A stretch of 17,847 nt of DNA from contig JBGPBY010000095.1 in NCBI GenBank assembly GCA_041481485.1, positions 1 to 17,847 of the forward strand. The letters run 5' to 3'. This DNA is from JBGPBY01 sp041481485. GTDB lineage: Bacteria; Acidobacteriota; Terriglobia; 20CM-2-55-15. The first letter of the stretch is position 1; the number at the start of each line of letters is the position of its first letter. The notes below the pieces were generated by a model, which saw nothing but the letters and a program-made list of their open reading frames with translations, did no database searches and had not been told where the DNA came from. The position numbers and the translations under genes were made by a program. Shown here one piece after another: positions 6,889-15,436 of the stretch.

Positions 6889-7559
6889 CGCGCATTCTTG
6901 TGGTGGAAGACGAGCCCGGCATCGCCCTGGGACTGGAGACCGATCTGAAGCTCGAAGGCTACGATGTGGAAGTCGCTCGCGACGGCGAGACCGGGTTGCG
7001 GCGGGCCAGGGAAAGTTCCTTCGACATGATCCTGCTCGACGTCATGCTACCGCGCAAGGATGGTTTCACCGTCTGTCGCGAAATTCGCCGTGCCGGCTTG
7101 CCTGTATCGATCATCGTGCTGACGGCGAAGACTCAGGACGCGGAGAAGGTACTCGGACTGGAGCTTGGCGCGGACGACTACGTCACGAAGCCATTCAGTC
7201 CGCTCGAACTGCGCGCGCGGATCAAGGCGGTGCTTCGCCGCACCAGTGGCGAGATGCCCGAAGTCTACCGGTTTGGCAACGTGGAAGTGAACTTCAAGCG
7301 CGGCGAAGCGCGGCGCGCGGGCGCTGCGGTGGAAGCTACGGCCATCGAGTTCAAGCTCCTGGCCACCTTCATCCGCCTTCGCGGCCGCGTCCTTACACGC
7401 GAACAGTTGCTCGACGAGGTCTGGGGGCGCGACAGCTCGCCCACAGACCGCGTCGTCGACAACCACATTATGAAACTGCGTCGAAAGATTGAAGAAGAGC
7501 CCGATGCTCCCCGTTACATTGTCAGCGTTCGCGGGACGGGCTATCGATTTGAGGGCTGA
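6885..7559 (+). CDS. OmpR/PhoB-family response regulator
   Basis: The 224-residue cytoplasmic transcription factor is the likely partner of the kinase upstream. The receiver domain (1-115) has the acidic pair Glu8/Asp9, phosphorylation site Asp52 in MILLDVMLP, a Thr80-Ala pair and Lys102 in YVTKPFSPLELRARI. The C-terminal winged helix (about 127-222) shows IEFKLLATF, VLTREQLLDEVWG, RVVDNHIMKLRRKIE and YIVSVRGTGYRFEG, typical of OmpR-type DNA binding. The ATG overlaps the kinase stop as ATGA, so translation is coupled. Length and motifs are normal for the family. Targets are unknown; autoregulation of the operon is possible but no repeated binding site was identified. Confidence 0.95.
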   Translation: MTRILVVEDEPGIALGLETDLKLEGYDVEVARDGETGLRRARESSFDMILLDVMLPRKDGFTVCREIRRAGLPVSIIVLTAKTQDAEKVLGLELGADDYVTKPFSPLELRARIKAVLRRTSGEMPEVYRFGNVEVNFKRGEARRAGAAVEATAIEFKLLATFIRLRGRVLTREQLLDEVWGRDSSPTDRVVDNHIMKLRRKIEEEPDAPRYIVSVRGTGYRFEG

Positions 7560-7586
7560 CCACGATTAGGCGAAAGAGGAACCAAC

Positions 7587-10500
7587 ATGAGAAACCTGCG
7601 TTTGAGAGTTTTCCTCTCGATTGGAGTATGGACAGCCTGCGCGTGCCTGTTCAATGCTGCGGCAGCTCAGAAGTCGACCAGCGACCGCCAGGCCGAAGCG
7701 GCCCTTCAGGAGGCAATCAACAAGGCAGACTTTGGCGGCAATCTGGAAACAGCGGTTCAGCAGTACATGCAGATCGCCGAGCGCTATAAGGGCAGCCCAG
7801 ACGTGGCGGCGAAAGCTCTCTTGCGCGCCGGAAGGGCGTATCAGGCCATGGGACAAGATGGGGCGCAAAAAGTCTACGAGCTGGTAATCACAAAATACGG
7901 CGACCAGAGGGAAGCTGTAACCGAAGCGAGAGCACGCCTGAAGGCGATGACGTTAATTCCATCCGCAGCACCCGACGCAACCCGGAGCATCACCGAGATC
8001 TGGTCGGCAGCTGAGAGAGGTCTCTGGGAAGCGGTCACGCCCGACGGGCGCTACATTTCAGACGGGGGGCCGAACCGCCTGACGCTTCGCGATATTGTTA
8101 CCAAGAAAGAACGTCAAATCATCAATGCCGGAAATACCGGCGATCGCGTGGAACACATTGCGTTTTCCGCTGACGGAAAACAAGTGGCCTATACCTGGTT
8201 CGACGCCGCAAGCGGTCTCTACGAACTGCGTACTCTGCCCCTTGACGCAACCGTGACCGCAAAACCGAAAGTGCTGCTTCGTGGCAGAGAGTATATAGTG
8301 CCATTCGGATGGAGTAAGGATGGCAACGTTTTTGCGATTCTCACTCGGCAAGATCGCAGCAGTGAGATCGCCGAGCTCCGGGCGGGGAGCGGCGCCATTC
8401 GAAATCTGAAGGATCTGGAGTGGCGATGGCCGGACAAACTGAGTCTTTCACCGGATGGCCAGTATGTCGCCTATGATGCCCCTGTCGCGAAGGGACTGAG
8501 GGATCGCGATATTTTTATACTTTCCTTGGATAGCGGGGAGATAACAACTGTCGTGGAGGATCCGGCGCGCGACGCGTTGCCGGTGTGGACGCCGGACGGA
8601 CATGCCATCGTGTTTGCAAGCGATCGAAAAGGACCAGTCGAGTTGTGGATGGTTCAGATCGATGATGGCAAGGCGACCGGAATACCCGTGGGACCGGTTC
8701 TGGAGAATACGGGAGATCTATTTCCTTTGGGTTTTTCGAGTGATGGCTCATTCTTCTATTCCACCGCCACAAGGCACACCGGGGTTTTCGTCATCGCCGA
8801 CGGTCTTGAGAAACGGCTGGGATTATCCGGCCGCAATTCGAAACCCGCATTTTCCCCCGATGGCGAGTTCCTGGCATACTTCTCCCAGCGTGGGACCGCG
8901 GGTTATCTCAACCGCCAACCCAGCGTGAATGGCGACCTCACGATGGTCATCCGCTCGCTTGTTTCGGGAGATGAGAGTGAGATCCCGACGCCATTCACGG
9001 AAGTCAACGGGCCTTCTTGGCTTTCGGATGGGAAGTCGCTGGTGTTCGCAGGCCGCAGCAACGGAACGCCTCAGCCATACACCCTTCACCGCATCGATCG
9101 GCGGACCGGAACGGAACTGCTGGACCGGACTATCGAAACCGATGATGGTTCGATGACGTGTATATCGCCGGACGGCGAGACGATTTATTACACAAGGAGC
9201 GCGGCAAACAAACGGCGGCTCATGAAGTATGAAATCCGCGCCGGCCGCGAATCCGAGTTGTTCGCGAACGATTCTCCAGGCGCAAGGTTCGGCGACCGTT
9301 GCACCGTCTCAAACGATAGTCTTCGGATCGCATTTACAGTCTTCAGTGGAGAGCCTGCACAGTGGACTCTTCAGGTCGTGCCCGCCTCGGGGGGGGCTTC
9401 CAAAACACTCCAGCTTCCGATAGTAAACGCGAGTTTGGTGTCGTTCGACGCGCTCCAGTGGTCGGCCGATCAAAAGGATGTCCTGGTGGAGTGGCAGCCC
9501 ACCGCAATACTCTGGCTCGTTCCTTTCGATGGCGGAGAGCCTCGGAGAGCAGATGCCCCGCGCCGCTTGCCAATCGCGAGCATCCCCTCGCCAATCGAGA
9601 GCATCCATCGAGACGGGAAACAGTTTGCGGGCACGCGAAAGGACGACCGCTGGACGGTCGCTGTCGCACGCGGTTTTTTGCGTGATGAAAATAGTACGGA
9701 TATTTTCCTAGCCGGAATGACGCCAGTCGGCGCGAAGATTCGCGGTCCTGTCGTCCGGTTGACGGCGAGTCTTGTCTCTTCGGATTATGCTCCAGCGTGG
9801 TCGCCCGATGGAAAGTTGATTGCATACAAAAGAAAACTGACCGCAGCCGGAGGGGGCATCCATGACGACACGGTCGTTCGCTCCTTTGAGACCAGGGTGG
9901 AAAGGGTGTTGGTCATGGCAGGGCTTACCCGAGTGCTATGGTTCCACGACAGCAAGCAGTTCATGAGGATGGGCAATTACGCAGGCGCCTCCCGTGTGAA
10001 TTGGGAAACGCTAGCTACAGCATCGACCCAATGGGAAAACCGCGACTTTCAGGAACATAAGAATTGGTCCTTCGGCGCTCTTTCTCCGGATGATAAGGAT
10101 TACTACCTTCCGGCCCGTAATTCGGGAGATGTGACGGCGCGGGAAGGCAGGACCGACGAATTTGATCGTATCGACGTGCTGGATCCGTTCAACGGGCATT
10201 TAAAGTGGTCCTTCCTGGTACCCGGGGGAGCCTCAGCGGTTGCTCTAAGTCCGGATAGCCGCACTCTCGCGATCTATGCCACGGACGACCGAAATACCAT
10301 GCGGGGTCATGTGGCCCGAATCGAGGTCGACGGAACCGGCTACCGTCTGCTTGCCAGTTTCACAGGGCAGAATCGGCAGCCGGCGACAAGGCCGGAATGG
10401 ACAAAAGATGGCCACATTCTATACACGCAAACGGCGAGTGACGGTAAGGCGCAGGTCATGCGCATCGACGCAGTGAACGGCAAACCGGAGTTCACTGGCC

Positions 10501-10598
10501 TGACCATCGGCGGATTTGCGGGCATGAATGTCGGCCCGGATGGTAAGCACCTCGTCTTTTCTGGCGAAGCGCGGAGTATCTCTCTGGACGTTCAATAG
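7587..10598 (+). CDS. Secreted TPR plus PD40 (TolB-like) beta-propeller protein
   Basis: The 1003-residue protein has a signal peptide (1-27, ending NAAAA before Gln). A TPR/YbgF-like helical segment follows (about 33-115: AVQQYMQIAERYKGS, AAKALLRAGRAYQAMGQ, YELVITKYGDQREAVTEA). The rest holds many PD40 blades, recognised by repeated FSADGKQVAY, LSPDGQYVAY, FSPDGEFLAY, ISPDGETIYY, WSPDGKLIAY and VGPDGKHLVF motifs, enough for one or two propellers. Such proteins are common in Acidobacteria and are assumed to bind proteins or glycans in the periplasm or outside; no enzyme motif was seen. The ribosome site AGAGGAA lies before ATG. It starts 27 nt after the regulator stop, so it is probably the third gene of the operon. 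A near-exact 21-nt tandem duplication occurs at 9566-9607. Confidence 0.88.
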   Translation: MRNLRLRVFLSIGVWTACACLFNAAAAQKSTSDRQAEAALQEAINKADFGGNLETAVQQYMQIAERYKGSPDVAAKALLRAGRAYQAMGQDGAQKVYELVITKYGDQREAVTEARARLKAMTLIPSAAPDATRSITEIWSAAERGLWEAVTPDGRYISDGGPNRLTLRDIVTKKERQIINAGNTGDRVEHIAFSADGKQVAYTWFDAASGLYELRTLPLDATVTAKPKVLLRGREYIVPFGWSKDGNVFAILTRQDRSSEIAELRAGSGAIRNLKDLEWRWPDKLSLSPDGQYVAYDAPVAKGLRDRDIFILSLDSGEITTVVEDPARDALPVWTPDGHAIVFASDRKGPVELWMVQIDDGKATGIPVGPVLENTGDLFPLGFSSDGSFFYSTATRHTGVFVIADGLEKRLGLSGRNSKPAFSPDGEFLAYFSQRGTAGYLNRQPSVNGDLTMVIRSLVSGDESEIPTPFTEVNGPSWLSDGKSLVFAGRSNGTPQPYTLHRIDRRTGTELLDRTIETDDGSMTCISPDGETIYYTRSAANKRRLMKYEIRAGRESELFANDSPGARFGDRCTVSNDSLRIAFTVFSGEPAQWTLQVVPASGGASKTLQLPIVNASLVSFDALQWSADQKDVLVEWQPTAILWLVPFDGGEPRRADAPRRLPIASIPSPIESIHRDGKQFAGTRKDDRWTVAVARGFLRDENSTDIFLAGMTPVGAKIRGPVVRLTASLVSSDYAPAWSPDGKLIAYKRKLTAAGGGIHDDTVVRSFETRVERVLVMAGLTRVLWFHDSKQFMRMGNYAGASRVNWETLATASTQWENRDFQEHKNWSFGALSPDDKDYYLPARNSGDVTAREGRTDEFDRIDVLDPFNGHLKWSFLVPGGASAVALSPDSRTLAIYATDDRNTMRGHVARIEVDGTGYRLLASFTGQNRQPATRPEWTKDGHILYTQTASDGKAQVMRIDAVNGKPEFTGLTIGGFAGMNVGPDGKHLVFSGEARSISLDVQ
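9566..9607 (+). repeat. 21-nt tandem duplication within the PD40 gene
   Basis: Two adjacent 21-nt units (9566-9586 and 9587-9607) differ at three positions. They encode PIASIPS followed by PIESIHR, seven residues each. The duplication keeps the frame and lies in a loop-like, proline-containing stretch between propeller blades. Confidence 0.6.
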
Positions 10599-10647
10599 AG
10601 AGTACCGAAATTGATTCGCCTAGCACCGCCCGCTTCGAGATCAAATC

Positions 10648-10677
10648 TTGACAGAAGTCACATACCACCGAGATAAC
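10648..10677 (+). promoter_or_regulatory. Probable promoter of the 490-aa secreted protein
   Basis: A consensus -35 box TTGACA (10648-10653) is followed after 18 nt by GATAAC (10672-10677), a 4-of-6 match to the -10 box. The leader would be about 70 nt. It lies in the 154-nt gap after the kinase operon, suggesting that the next gene is transcribed separately. Confidence 0.45.
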
Positions 10678-10752
10678 GCGCTTGTAGCGTAAGCCTCAAG
10701 CTTCGGTACAGAGCTTTTAAAGCCGGGGCAATTCAAATGAGGAGAGAGAACC

Positions 10753-12225
10753 ATGAAAGGATTACCCTCGGCAATTCCTGCTGCCAAGTGCGTTTCGCTC
10801 GTCTGCTTACTGCTCTTCGCGAGCGTAGCTGCCAGTGCGCAGCAACCGCCCTCGCCTGTCTTGAATTTCGATGGCATCGGCGCTATCGCTGCCGGTATTA
10901 ACGTAATTCCACCCAGTACCAACCTTGCCGTCGGCGCCACACAGGTGGTTCAGGTCGTCAATGGCGCCTATGCGGTTTATGACAAGTCGGGCAACTCCGT
11001 GGCAGGTCCATCACCCATTCACAACTTATTTGCCAGCCTCCCAGGCGGAACAAGCCCCTGCGAGACTACCGAAGGCGGCAGCCCCATCGTCCTTTACGAT
11101 CAGATTGCGGGACGGTGGCTGATCAGCCAAATCGTATTTCCCACATCAACCAACGGCGTCACTTCGAACCACGTCTGTATTGTTGTTTCCATAACCAGCC
11201 TCGCTACGGGCGGCGCCAACAACTACAACGCGTACGACTACGACCGTGGTTCCAATCTCCCGGGCAATCCCAAATTTGCAGTTTGGCCCGACGCATACTA
11301 CTTCTCCGCGGATACGTACGCGGGCTACAACGGCAGCGGAGCGGGGACATTCATTGGAGCCGAGGCATGCGCCTTCGAGCGGACCAAGATGCTGGCTGGT
11401 CAGGCGGCCACCGTCGTCTGCTTCCAGGGCAGCACAAGCTTGTCCGGTATGCTTCCTTCGAACCTGGATGGATCCGCGCTTCCGCCCAGCGGATCGCCGA
11501 ATTTCTTCCTGCAGCTTGGCACGAATTCCCTCACTCTATACAAGTTCCAGGTTGATTTCGCCAAGCCGCAGAAATCCAAATTTACCGGTCCCACTGCGAT
11601 CCCGGTCACGAGTTTCACTAAGTCGCCAGGCCAGGCTGCCATTCCGCAGCCGCAGTCTTCCCAGTTGATCGAGGGTTTGGGCGATTCGCTGATGTATCGC
11701 CTGTCTTACCGAAACTTTAGCGGCTACCAATCGTTGGTAGTCAATCACACGGTGCAGGTCAACGGCCCCGGCCAGACCGGCATCCGATGGTATGAAATTC
11801 GCAATCCTAATAGCAGTAATCCGAACAGCCCACCAACGGTAACGCAGCAGGGAACGTATTCGCCCGATACATCCACGTACCGGTGGTTGGGCAGCGTCGC
11901 GCAAGATAAGCAGGGCAACATGCTTCTCGGTTACAGCGCGTCCAGTAGCAGCCTCAACCCTAGCATTTTTTACACCGGCCGGCTGAATACCGATCCGCCC
12001 AATCAGATGGAAAGCGAGGGCGTTATTCAGGTCGGCGGAGGTTCACAAACCAACACCGGCGGCGCCCAGCGTGGCCGTTGGGGAGACTATGCCAGCGTTG
12101 CGCTGGACCCCGTTGACAACTGCACATTCTGGTTCGTGACGGAGTACCTTCCCTATACCGCGGACGCTCCTCCAGCATTCTGGAATACGCGTATCGCCAC
12201 CGTGAAGTTCCCAGGCTGTCAATAG
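10753..12225 (+). CDS. Secreted protein of unknown function, 490 aa
   Basis: An export signal spans residues 1-29 (hydrophobic VSLVCLLLFASVAASA, then Gln30). The mature part reads FDGIGA, then PPSTNLAVGATQVVQVVNGA, YAVYDKSGNSV, GSPIVLYDQIAGRWLISQI, NPKFAVWPDAYYFSADTY, ACAFERTKMLAG, RWGDYASVALDP and FWFVTEYL. I recall similar unnamed secreted proteins from soil bacteria with the same VGATQ..VN...YD and FAVWPDAYY blocks. The repeated aromatic/Asp blocks suggest an all-beta, possibly propeller, fold. No catalytic motif is recognised. ATG 10753 is preceded by AGGAGAGAGAA. It has its own likely promoter upstream and a strong hairpin just after the stop. A role outside the cell is an inference from the signal peptide only. 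Confidence 0.85.
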   Translation: MKGLPSAIPAAKCVSLVCLLLFASVAASAQQPPSPVLNFDGIGAIAAGINVIPPSTNLAVGATQVVQVVNGAYAVYDKSGNSVAGPSPIHNLFASLPGGTSPCETTEGGSPIVLYDQIAGRWLISQIVFPTSTNGVTSNHVCIVVSITSLATGGANNYNAYDYDRGSNLPGNPKFAVWPDAYYFSADTYAGYNGSGAGTFIGAEACAFERTKMLAGQAATVVCFQGSTSLSGMLPSNLDGSALPPSGSPNFFLQLGTNSLTLYKFQVDFAKPQKSKFTGPTAIPVTSFTKSPGQAAIPQPQSSQLIEGLGDSLMYRLSYRNFSGYQSLVVNHTVQVNGPGQTGIRWYEIRNPNSSNPNSPPTVTQQGTYSPDTSTYRWLGSVAQDKQGNMLLGYSASSSSLNPSIFYTGRLNTDPPNQMESEGVIQVGGGSQTNTGGAQRGRWGDYASVALDPVDNCTFWFVTEYLPYTADAPPAFWNTRIATVKFPGCQ

Positions 12226-12232
12226 TGGCTGG

Positions 12233-12266
12233 CTGGTTTGCAGCGGCATTGAGCGCTGCAAACCAG
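12233..12266 (+). terminator. Strong hairpin after the 490-aa gene
   Basis: Arms CTGGTTTGCAGCG (12233-12245) and CGCTGCAAACCAG (12254-12266) form a perfect 13-bp stem with an 8-nt loop, starting 7 nt after the stop codon. There is no run of T after it, so it is not a textbook intrinsic terminator. It may end transcription with help or protect the 3' end of the mRNA. Confidence 0.6.
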
Positions 12267-12404
12267 TTGGAAAACCAAAACAGCTGATCGGACTCCAGGC
12301 GACCGCCTGCTACGGCAGCATCGCGGTGCTGTTCCGTTTCGGCACACTGCCCGGCCGGAGCGATGGCCTGCAGTACCGATACAAGTCGGAGGATAAAGGG
12401 ACGT

Positions 12405-12435
12405 TTGGACTTCCCGTCTCACTCGAACACATAAT
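12405..12435 (+). promoter_or_regulatory. Possible promoter of the FG-GAP gene
   Basis: CATAAT (12430-12435) is a 5-of-6 match to the -10 box. TTGGAC (12405-12410) could be a -35 box, but the spacing of 19 nt is longer than ideal. A start near 12442 would leave a short leader with the AAGGAG ribosome site before ATG 12468. The remainder of the gap from 12267 holds no supported gene. Confidence 0.35.
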
Positions 12436-12467
12436 TCGCCACCTTTTACAGATAAGGAGTCTTTGCC

Positions 12468-14306
12468 ATGCGACAGTTCATTGATACAGCGCTATTTGTA
12501 TTCTCGATGCTGTGGGCCGCTAATCTAGCCGCACAGAACACCCAGCAGGTCTTTTTCGACCCATCTTGCACCAGTCCCGAGTTGGAAGCCGAGTGTCCGG
12601 TTCCGATTGACATCGTTCTGGCAGACTTCGATAACGACACAAACATGGACATGGCTGTCGTTTCAGACGTGCATCCCGAAGCGGTTTCAGTATTGTTGGG
12701 CGATGGCTCAGGAAACTTCACGTTCAAAGGTCTGTTCACTGTGGGCTATCGACCGCTACGTATTTCGGTAGAGGACTTCAATGAGGATCACAATAAGGAC
12801 ATCGTCACCTCAAACCAAGACGGCTCGATTTCGATACTTTACGGCGATGGCACGGGAAATCTGGGGATGCGAACCGACCTTGCTGTCGGAAATATTCCGT
12901 ATGAGATTCGGGCAGTGGACATCAACAATGACCTTCATGTCGATCTGGTTATCACGCTTTACTACCAGGATTCGATCGCAGTCCTCCTGGGAAATGGTAC
13001 AGGCGGGTTCGGCGTTCCTTCCATATTCGTTGCTGGGGGAGTGAATCCGGGCGATCTCGCAATCGGCGACTTTAACGCGGATGGAAAGCCGGACGTAGCC
13101 GTCACCTTTTACAGTTCTTCGCCCAAAGTCCTGTTTGGAGACGGTAACGGGAATTTCGGTGCGCCAAACGACTTGGGGACAATCGGGTCACGTCACGCGA
13201 TCGTCTCGGGAGACATCAACCATGACAACCGCGCCGACCTCATCGCTACGAGTTCGGACACTATTTCTGTGTTCCTTGGAACGGCGACGGGCTTAGGCGT
13301 TCCAACAGAAATTGCAATGGCGGGTGGAGACCCGGGCGAAGCAAGGCTTGAAGACTTCAATGGTGACGGCAAGCTGGACTTGGCACTGACAAACGGTTCC
13401 GGGATAACGATCTTTACCGGAGACGGTGCGGGACATTTGATATTGTTGGGAAGCTTCCCGGCGATCCCCGGAATGGGAACCCTTGCGGTTGGCGATTTGA
13501 ACAAAGACGGATTGGCGGAAGTCGTTGTCTCGGATCTGGTGCCGAACCCGAGCGTGACCATTCTTACAAACATTTGCAATTGCGTCGCTGCCACTCCAAC
13601 GGGATCCGATGTTACATCGACTGTTGGAAATCTTACTTTCACGTTCTCAGAAGTGACCGCGGCGGGAAGCACCATCGTAAAAAATATCGATCCGGCAACG
13701 ATCGGCGATGTCAGTGGCGGATTCGCGGTGTCTCAATCCGTTGCAGTCCAGATCATATCGACTGCGACATTCTCCGGTCCGGTCACTATTGCAATTGTTG
13801 TGCCTCAGGAGATCTCGAAAGCGGATTTCGATCTGTTGAGCGTATTGCACAACGAAAATGGATCTTTGGTGGATGTCACTGCCAGCTATCCGGTGCGCGA
13901 CTACCCATCGAGGACAATTTACGCAACGACGGCTTCCTTTAGCCCTTTCTACGTTATATGGAAAGGCCTTCATGTCTCTCCGCTGTTTGATCAGACGAAA
14001 TCGTATAAGGGCGGCAGTACGGTCCCGATTAAGCTGAAGATGCTGAATGCTTCAGGCTTCAACGTCTCCGCCAATAACCTTGTGGTAACGGCTCGAAGCT
14101 TGAACCGAATTGGAGAGAACACCGCAAGTCCTCTCGCATATTCCGGCAATTCAAATCCGGATAGCAATTTCCGATACGATCCGATGCTGGGCGGCTATAT
14201 CTTCAACCTCAGCACAAAAGGATTGGCTCCGGGAAAATACCTGCTGTCGCTGTATGCCGGCAGCGGCTATTTGTTCTTCTACACTGTGACATTTGAAATA
14301 AAGTAG
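12468..14306 (+). CDS. Secreted FG-GAP/VCBS seven-repeat propeller protein with PxKF C-terminus
   Basis: The 612-residue protein has a signal peptide (1-22, ending NLAA before Gln). Seven calcium-binding-type loops follow between residues 53 and 351: DFDNDTNMD, DFNEDHNKD, DINNDLHVD, DFNADGKPD, DINHDNRAD, DFNGDGKLD and DLNKDGLAE. Most are followed by LLGDGSGNF-like strands. This is the integrin-alpha-like FG-GAP/VCBS repeat, and seven repeats fit one seven-bladed propeller. A middle segment (about 375-480) has a beta-rich pattern. The end (511-612), from KSYKGGSTVPIKLKM to NFRYDPMLGGYIFNLSTKGL, matches the PxKF domain. The expected role is extracellular binding or adhesion; no catalytic motif is seen. 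AAGGAG lies 9 nt before ATG. A bidirectional hairpin separates it from the convergent gene. Confidence 0.88.
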   Translation: MRQFIDTALFVFSMLWAANLAAQNTQQVFFDPSCTSPELEAECPVPIDIVLADFDNDTNMDMAVVSDVHPEAVSVLLGDGSGNFTFKGLFTVGYRPLRISVEDFNEDHNKDIVTSNQDGSISILYGDGTGNLGMRTDLAVGNIPYEIRAVDINNDLHVDLVITLYYQDSIAVLLGNGTGGFGVPSIFVAGGVNPGDLAIGDFNADGKPDVAVTFYSSSPKVLFGDGNGNFGAPNDLGTIGSRHAIVSGDINHDNRADLIATSSDTISVFLGTATGLGVPTEIAMAGGDPGEARLEDFNGDGKLDLALTNGSGITIFTGDGAGHLILLGSFPAIPGMGTLAVGDLNKDGLAEVVVSDLVPNPSVTILTNICNCVAATPTGSDVTSTVGNLTFTFSEVTAAGSTIVKNIDPATIGDVSGGFAVSQSVAVQIISTATFSGPVTIAIVVPQEISKADFDLLSVLHNENGSLVDVTASYPVRDYPSRTIYATTASFSPFYVIWKGLHVSPLFDQTKSYKGGSTVPIKLKMLNASGFNVSANNLVVTARSLNRIGENTASPLAYSGNSNPDSNFRYDPMLGGYIFNLSTKGLAPGKYLLSLYAGSGYLFFYTVTFEIK

Positions 14307-14309
14307 CGC

Positions 14310-14348
14310 AATTGGAGAGAGGAAATTCGCCTTTGAATTTCCCCAATT
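14310..14348. terminator. Bidirectional hairpin between convergent genes
   Basis: Outer arms AATTGG / CCAATT and inner arms GGAAATTC / GAATTTCC form a 6+8 bp stem with a 5-nt bulge on one side (AGAGA) and the 6-nt loop GCCTTT. It lies 4 nt after the stop of the FG-GAP gene and 28 nt beyond the stop of the facing minus-strand gene. It can therefore serve both transcripts. Confidence 0.6.
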
Positions 14349-14375
14349 ACCTAACGAATAGTCCGGTAGAATGCC

Positions 14376-14765
14376 TCATGTTGAAATACTTTCCGGTAAA
14401 TCATAGGAAGCATAAACAGCTTGGACAACTTCTCCCGGAACATCAGTGCGTTGAGCCAAGAAATGCAAGAGCATTTCAAGTTTTTGCGGAACGGCAACTT
14501 CCTTTTCTGCTAACGCTAGATCTTTCCAATTTTCACCGGTAATTCTAGGTGGCGGTTCGGATTCGTCTCTCTGATTTCTCCGAATGTAAGATGAGAGGTA
14601 AGGTATCAACTTCACATCTGGCGAATTCTGCGGCGAACTCGTCGCGGCTGCATCAATCAAAAATTTGCCGCATCGTTTGCACTCAAAGCTAGTCTGCTCT
14701 GTGACGATCCCATACTCACTGTTTGCGTCAGTTCGGTTGCAAATTGCACACCGCGTAGGAGCCAT
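14376..14765 (-). CDS. Zinc-ribbon protein of unknown function, possibly C-terminally truncated
   Basis: The 129-residue protein begins MAPTRCAICNRTDANSEYG. Cys6, Cys9, Cys29 and Cys32 form a zinc-ribbon-like CxxC...CxxC pair. A helical region follows (LIPYLSSYIRRNQRD, ITGENWKDLALAEK, KLEMLLHFLAQRTDVPGEVV) before SYDLPESIST and the stop. I recall longer soil-bacterial proteins that open with a similar zinc ribbon and a YLS.YIR...ENW pattern and continue for another 150 or more residues. This one may have lost its C-terminal domain. The start is fixed by AGGAG placed 8 nt before ATG on the minus strand; a longer frame reaching 14828 lacks such support. It converges with the FG-GAP gene and diverges from the small membrane gene. 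The function is unknown. Confidence 0.65.
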   Translation of the reverse strand: MAPTRCAICNRTDANSEYGIVTEQTSFECKRCGKFLIDAAATSSPQNSPDVKLIPYLSSYIRRNQRDESEPPPRITGENWKDLALAEKEVAVPQKLEMLLHFLAQRTDVPGEVVQAVYASYDLPESIST

Positions 14766-14934
14766 CGTTACTTTCTCCTGAAGAAGGAAAGGCCGGTTGC
14801 CAGCATGAAGCCAGCACTCCCGTTGCAACGGTACCCGGCCGGAGATTCAGTGTTGAATGAACGCGAGGATTATTGCGGGAATTCGGGACGAATGCGGTTC
14901 TTCTGGTACAGTTCGAATCCGTCGCTCTCCGTTG

Positions 14935-14964
14935 TTTTCTTGCGCTATGTTTATTTGGTATAAA
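14935..14964 (+). promoter_or_regulatory. Candidate promoter close to the start of the small membrane gene
   Basis: TATAAA (14959-14964) lies 7 nt before the ATG at 14972, with TTTTCT (14935-14940) 18 nt upstream of it as a weak -35. No Shine-Dalgarno precedes the ATG. The arrangement copies the nearly leaderless layout of the kinase gene. Confidence 0.4.
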
Positions 14965-14971
14965 TCTGTCC

Positions 14972-15244
14972 ATGACAGATCAGACCATCAACATGTTGCG
15001 GCGACTTCCCGGAATGTTCGGCCTGGTTGCTCTCGCATTTTGGGCATTCCAATCAGTACCTTCCATCCTCAACCTTCGCTGGACATGGCAACAGGCGCCA
15101 TGGCATCCATGGCGTTTACTCACATGGCGGCTCGGGAGTCTGGGAATTGATGCGGGCCTACGATTTGTCATTGTTTGGTGGATCATGACGATGGTCGTGA
15201 AGTTCATAATTTCTCGCTTTGGCCGTCGCGTCACTCTCGCATAA
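14972..15244 (+). CDS. Small membrane protein, 90 aa
   Basis: The protein starts MTDQTINMLRRLPGM. It has two probable membrane helices: about 13-30 (FGLVALAFWAFQSVPSIL) and about 63-82 (GLRFVIVWWIMTMVVKFII). Between them is a Trp/Pro-rich loop (LRWTWQQAPWHPWRLLTW), and the tail is basic (RFGRRVTLA). No family is recognised. The frame extends upstream to 14873, but the -10-like TATAAA just before ATG 14972 and the loss of coding character upstream favour the shorter start. The next membrane gene follows after 249 nt on the same strand, and its likely start also reads MTD. The two might work together, but this rests on proximity only. Confidence 0.55.
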   Translation: MTDQTINMLRRLPGMFGLVALAFWAFQSVPSILNLRWTWQQAPWHPWRLLTWRLGSLGIDAGLRFVIVWWIMTMVVKFIISRFGRRVTLA

Positions 15245-15436
15245 TCGAACCTGCAGCAGCGCCTCTCCAGTAGCGTTCGCCGCCGAAGTCGTACTCTCGC
15301 CATCCGGCACAGAGATATTCGTTCCGGTGCGTCCAGATTTGCTCAGTCGGCGGCTGTGTACACTTTTTAGAGAGGTGGCCCAAGTGAATGGTTCGTCAAC
15401 GGGTGCCGGATTGGCGCGAGCCGTAATTTGCTAACT

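Noticed and set aside
10602..10709. 8-nt inverted pair GTACCGAA / TTCGGTAC flanking the promoter region
   Set aside because: The arms are about 90 nt apart and short enough to arise by chance.
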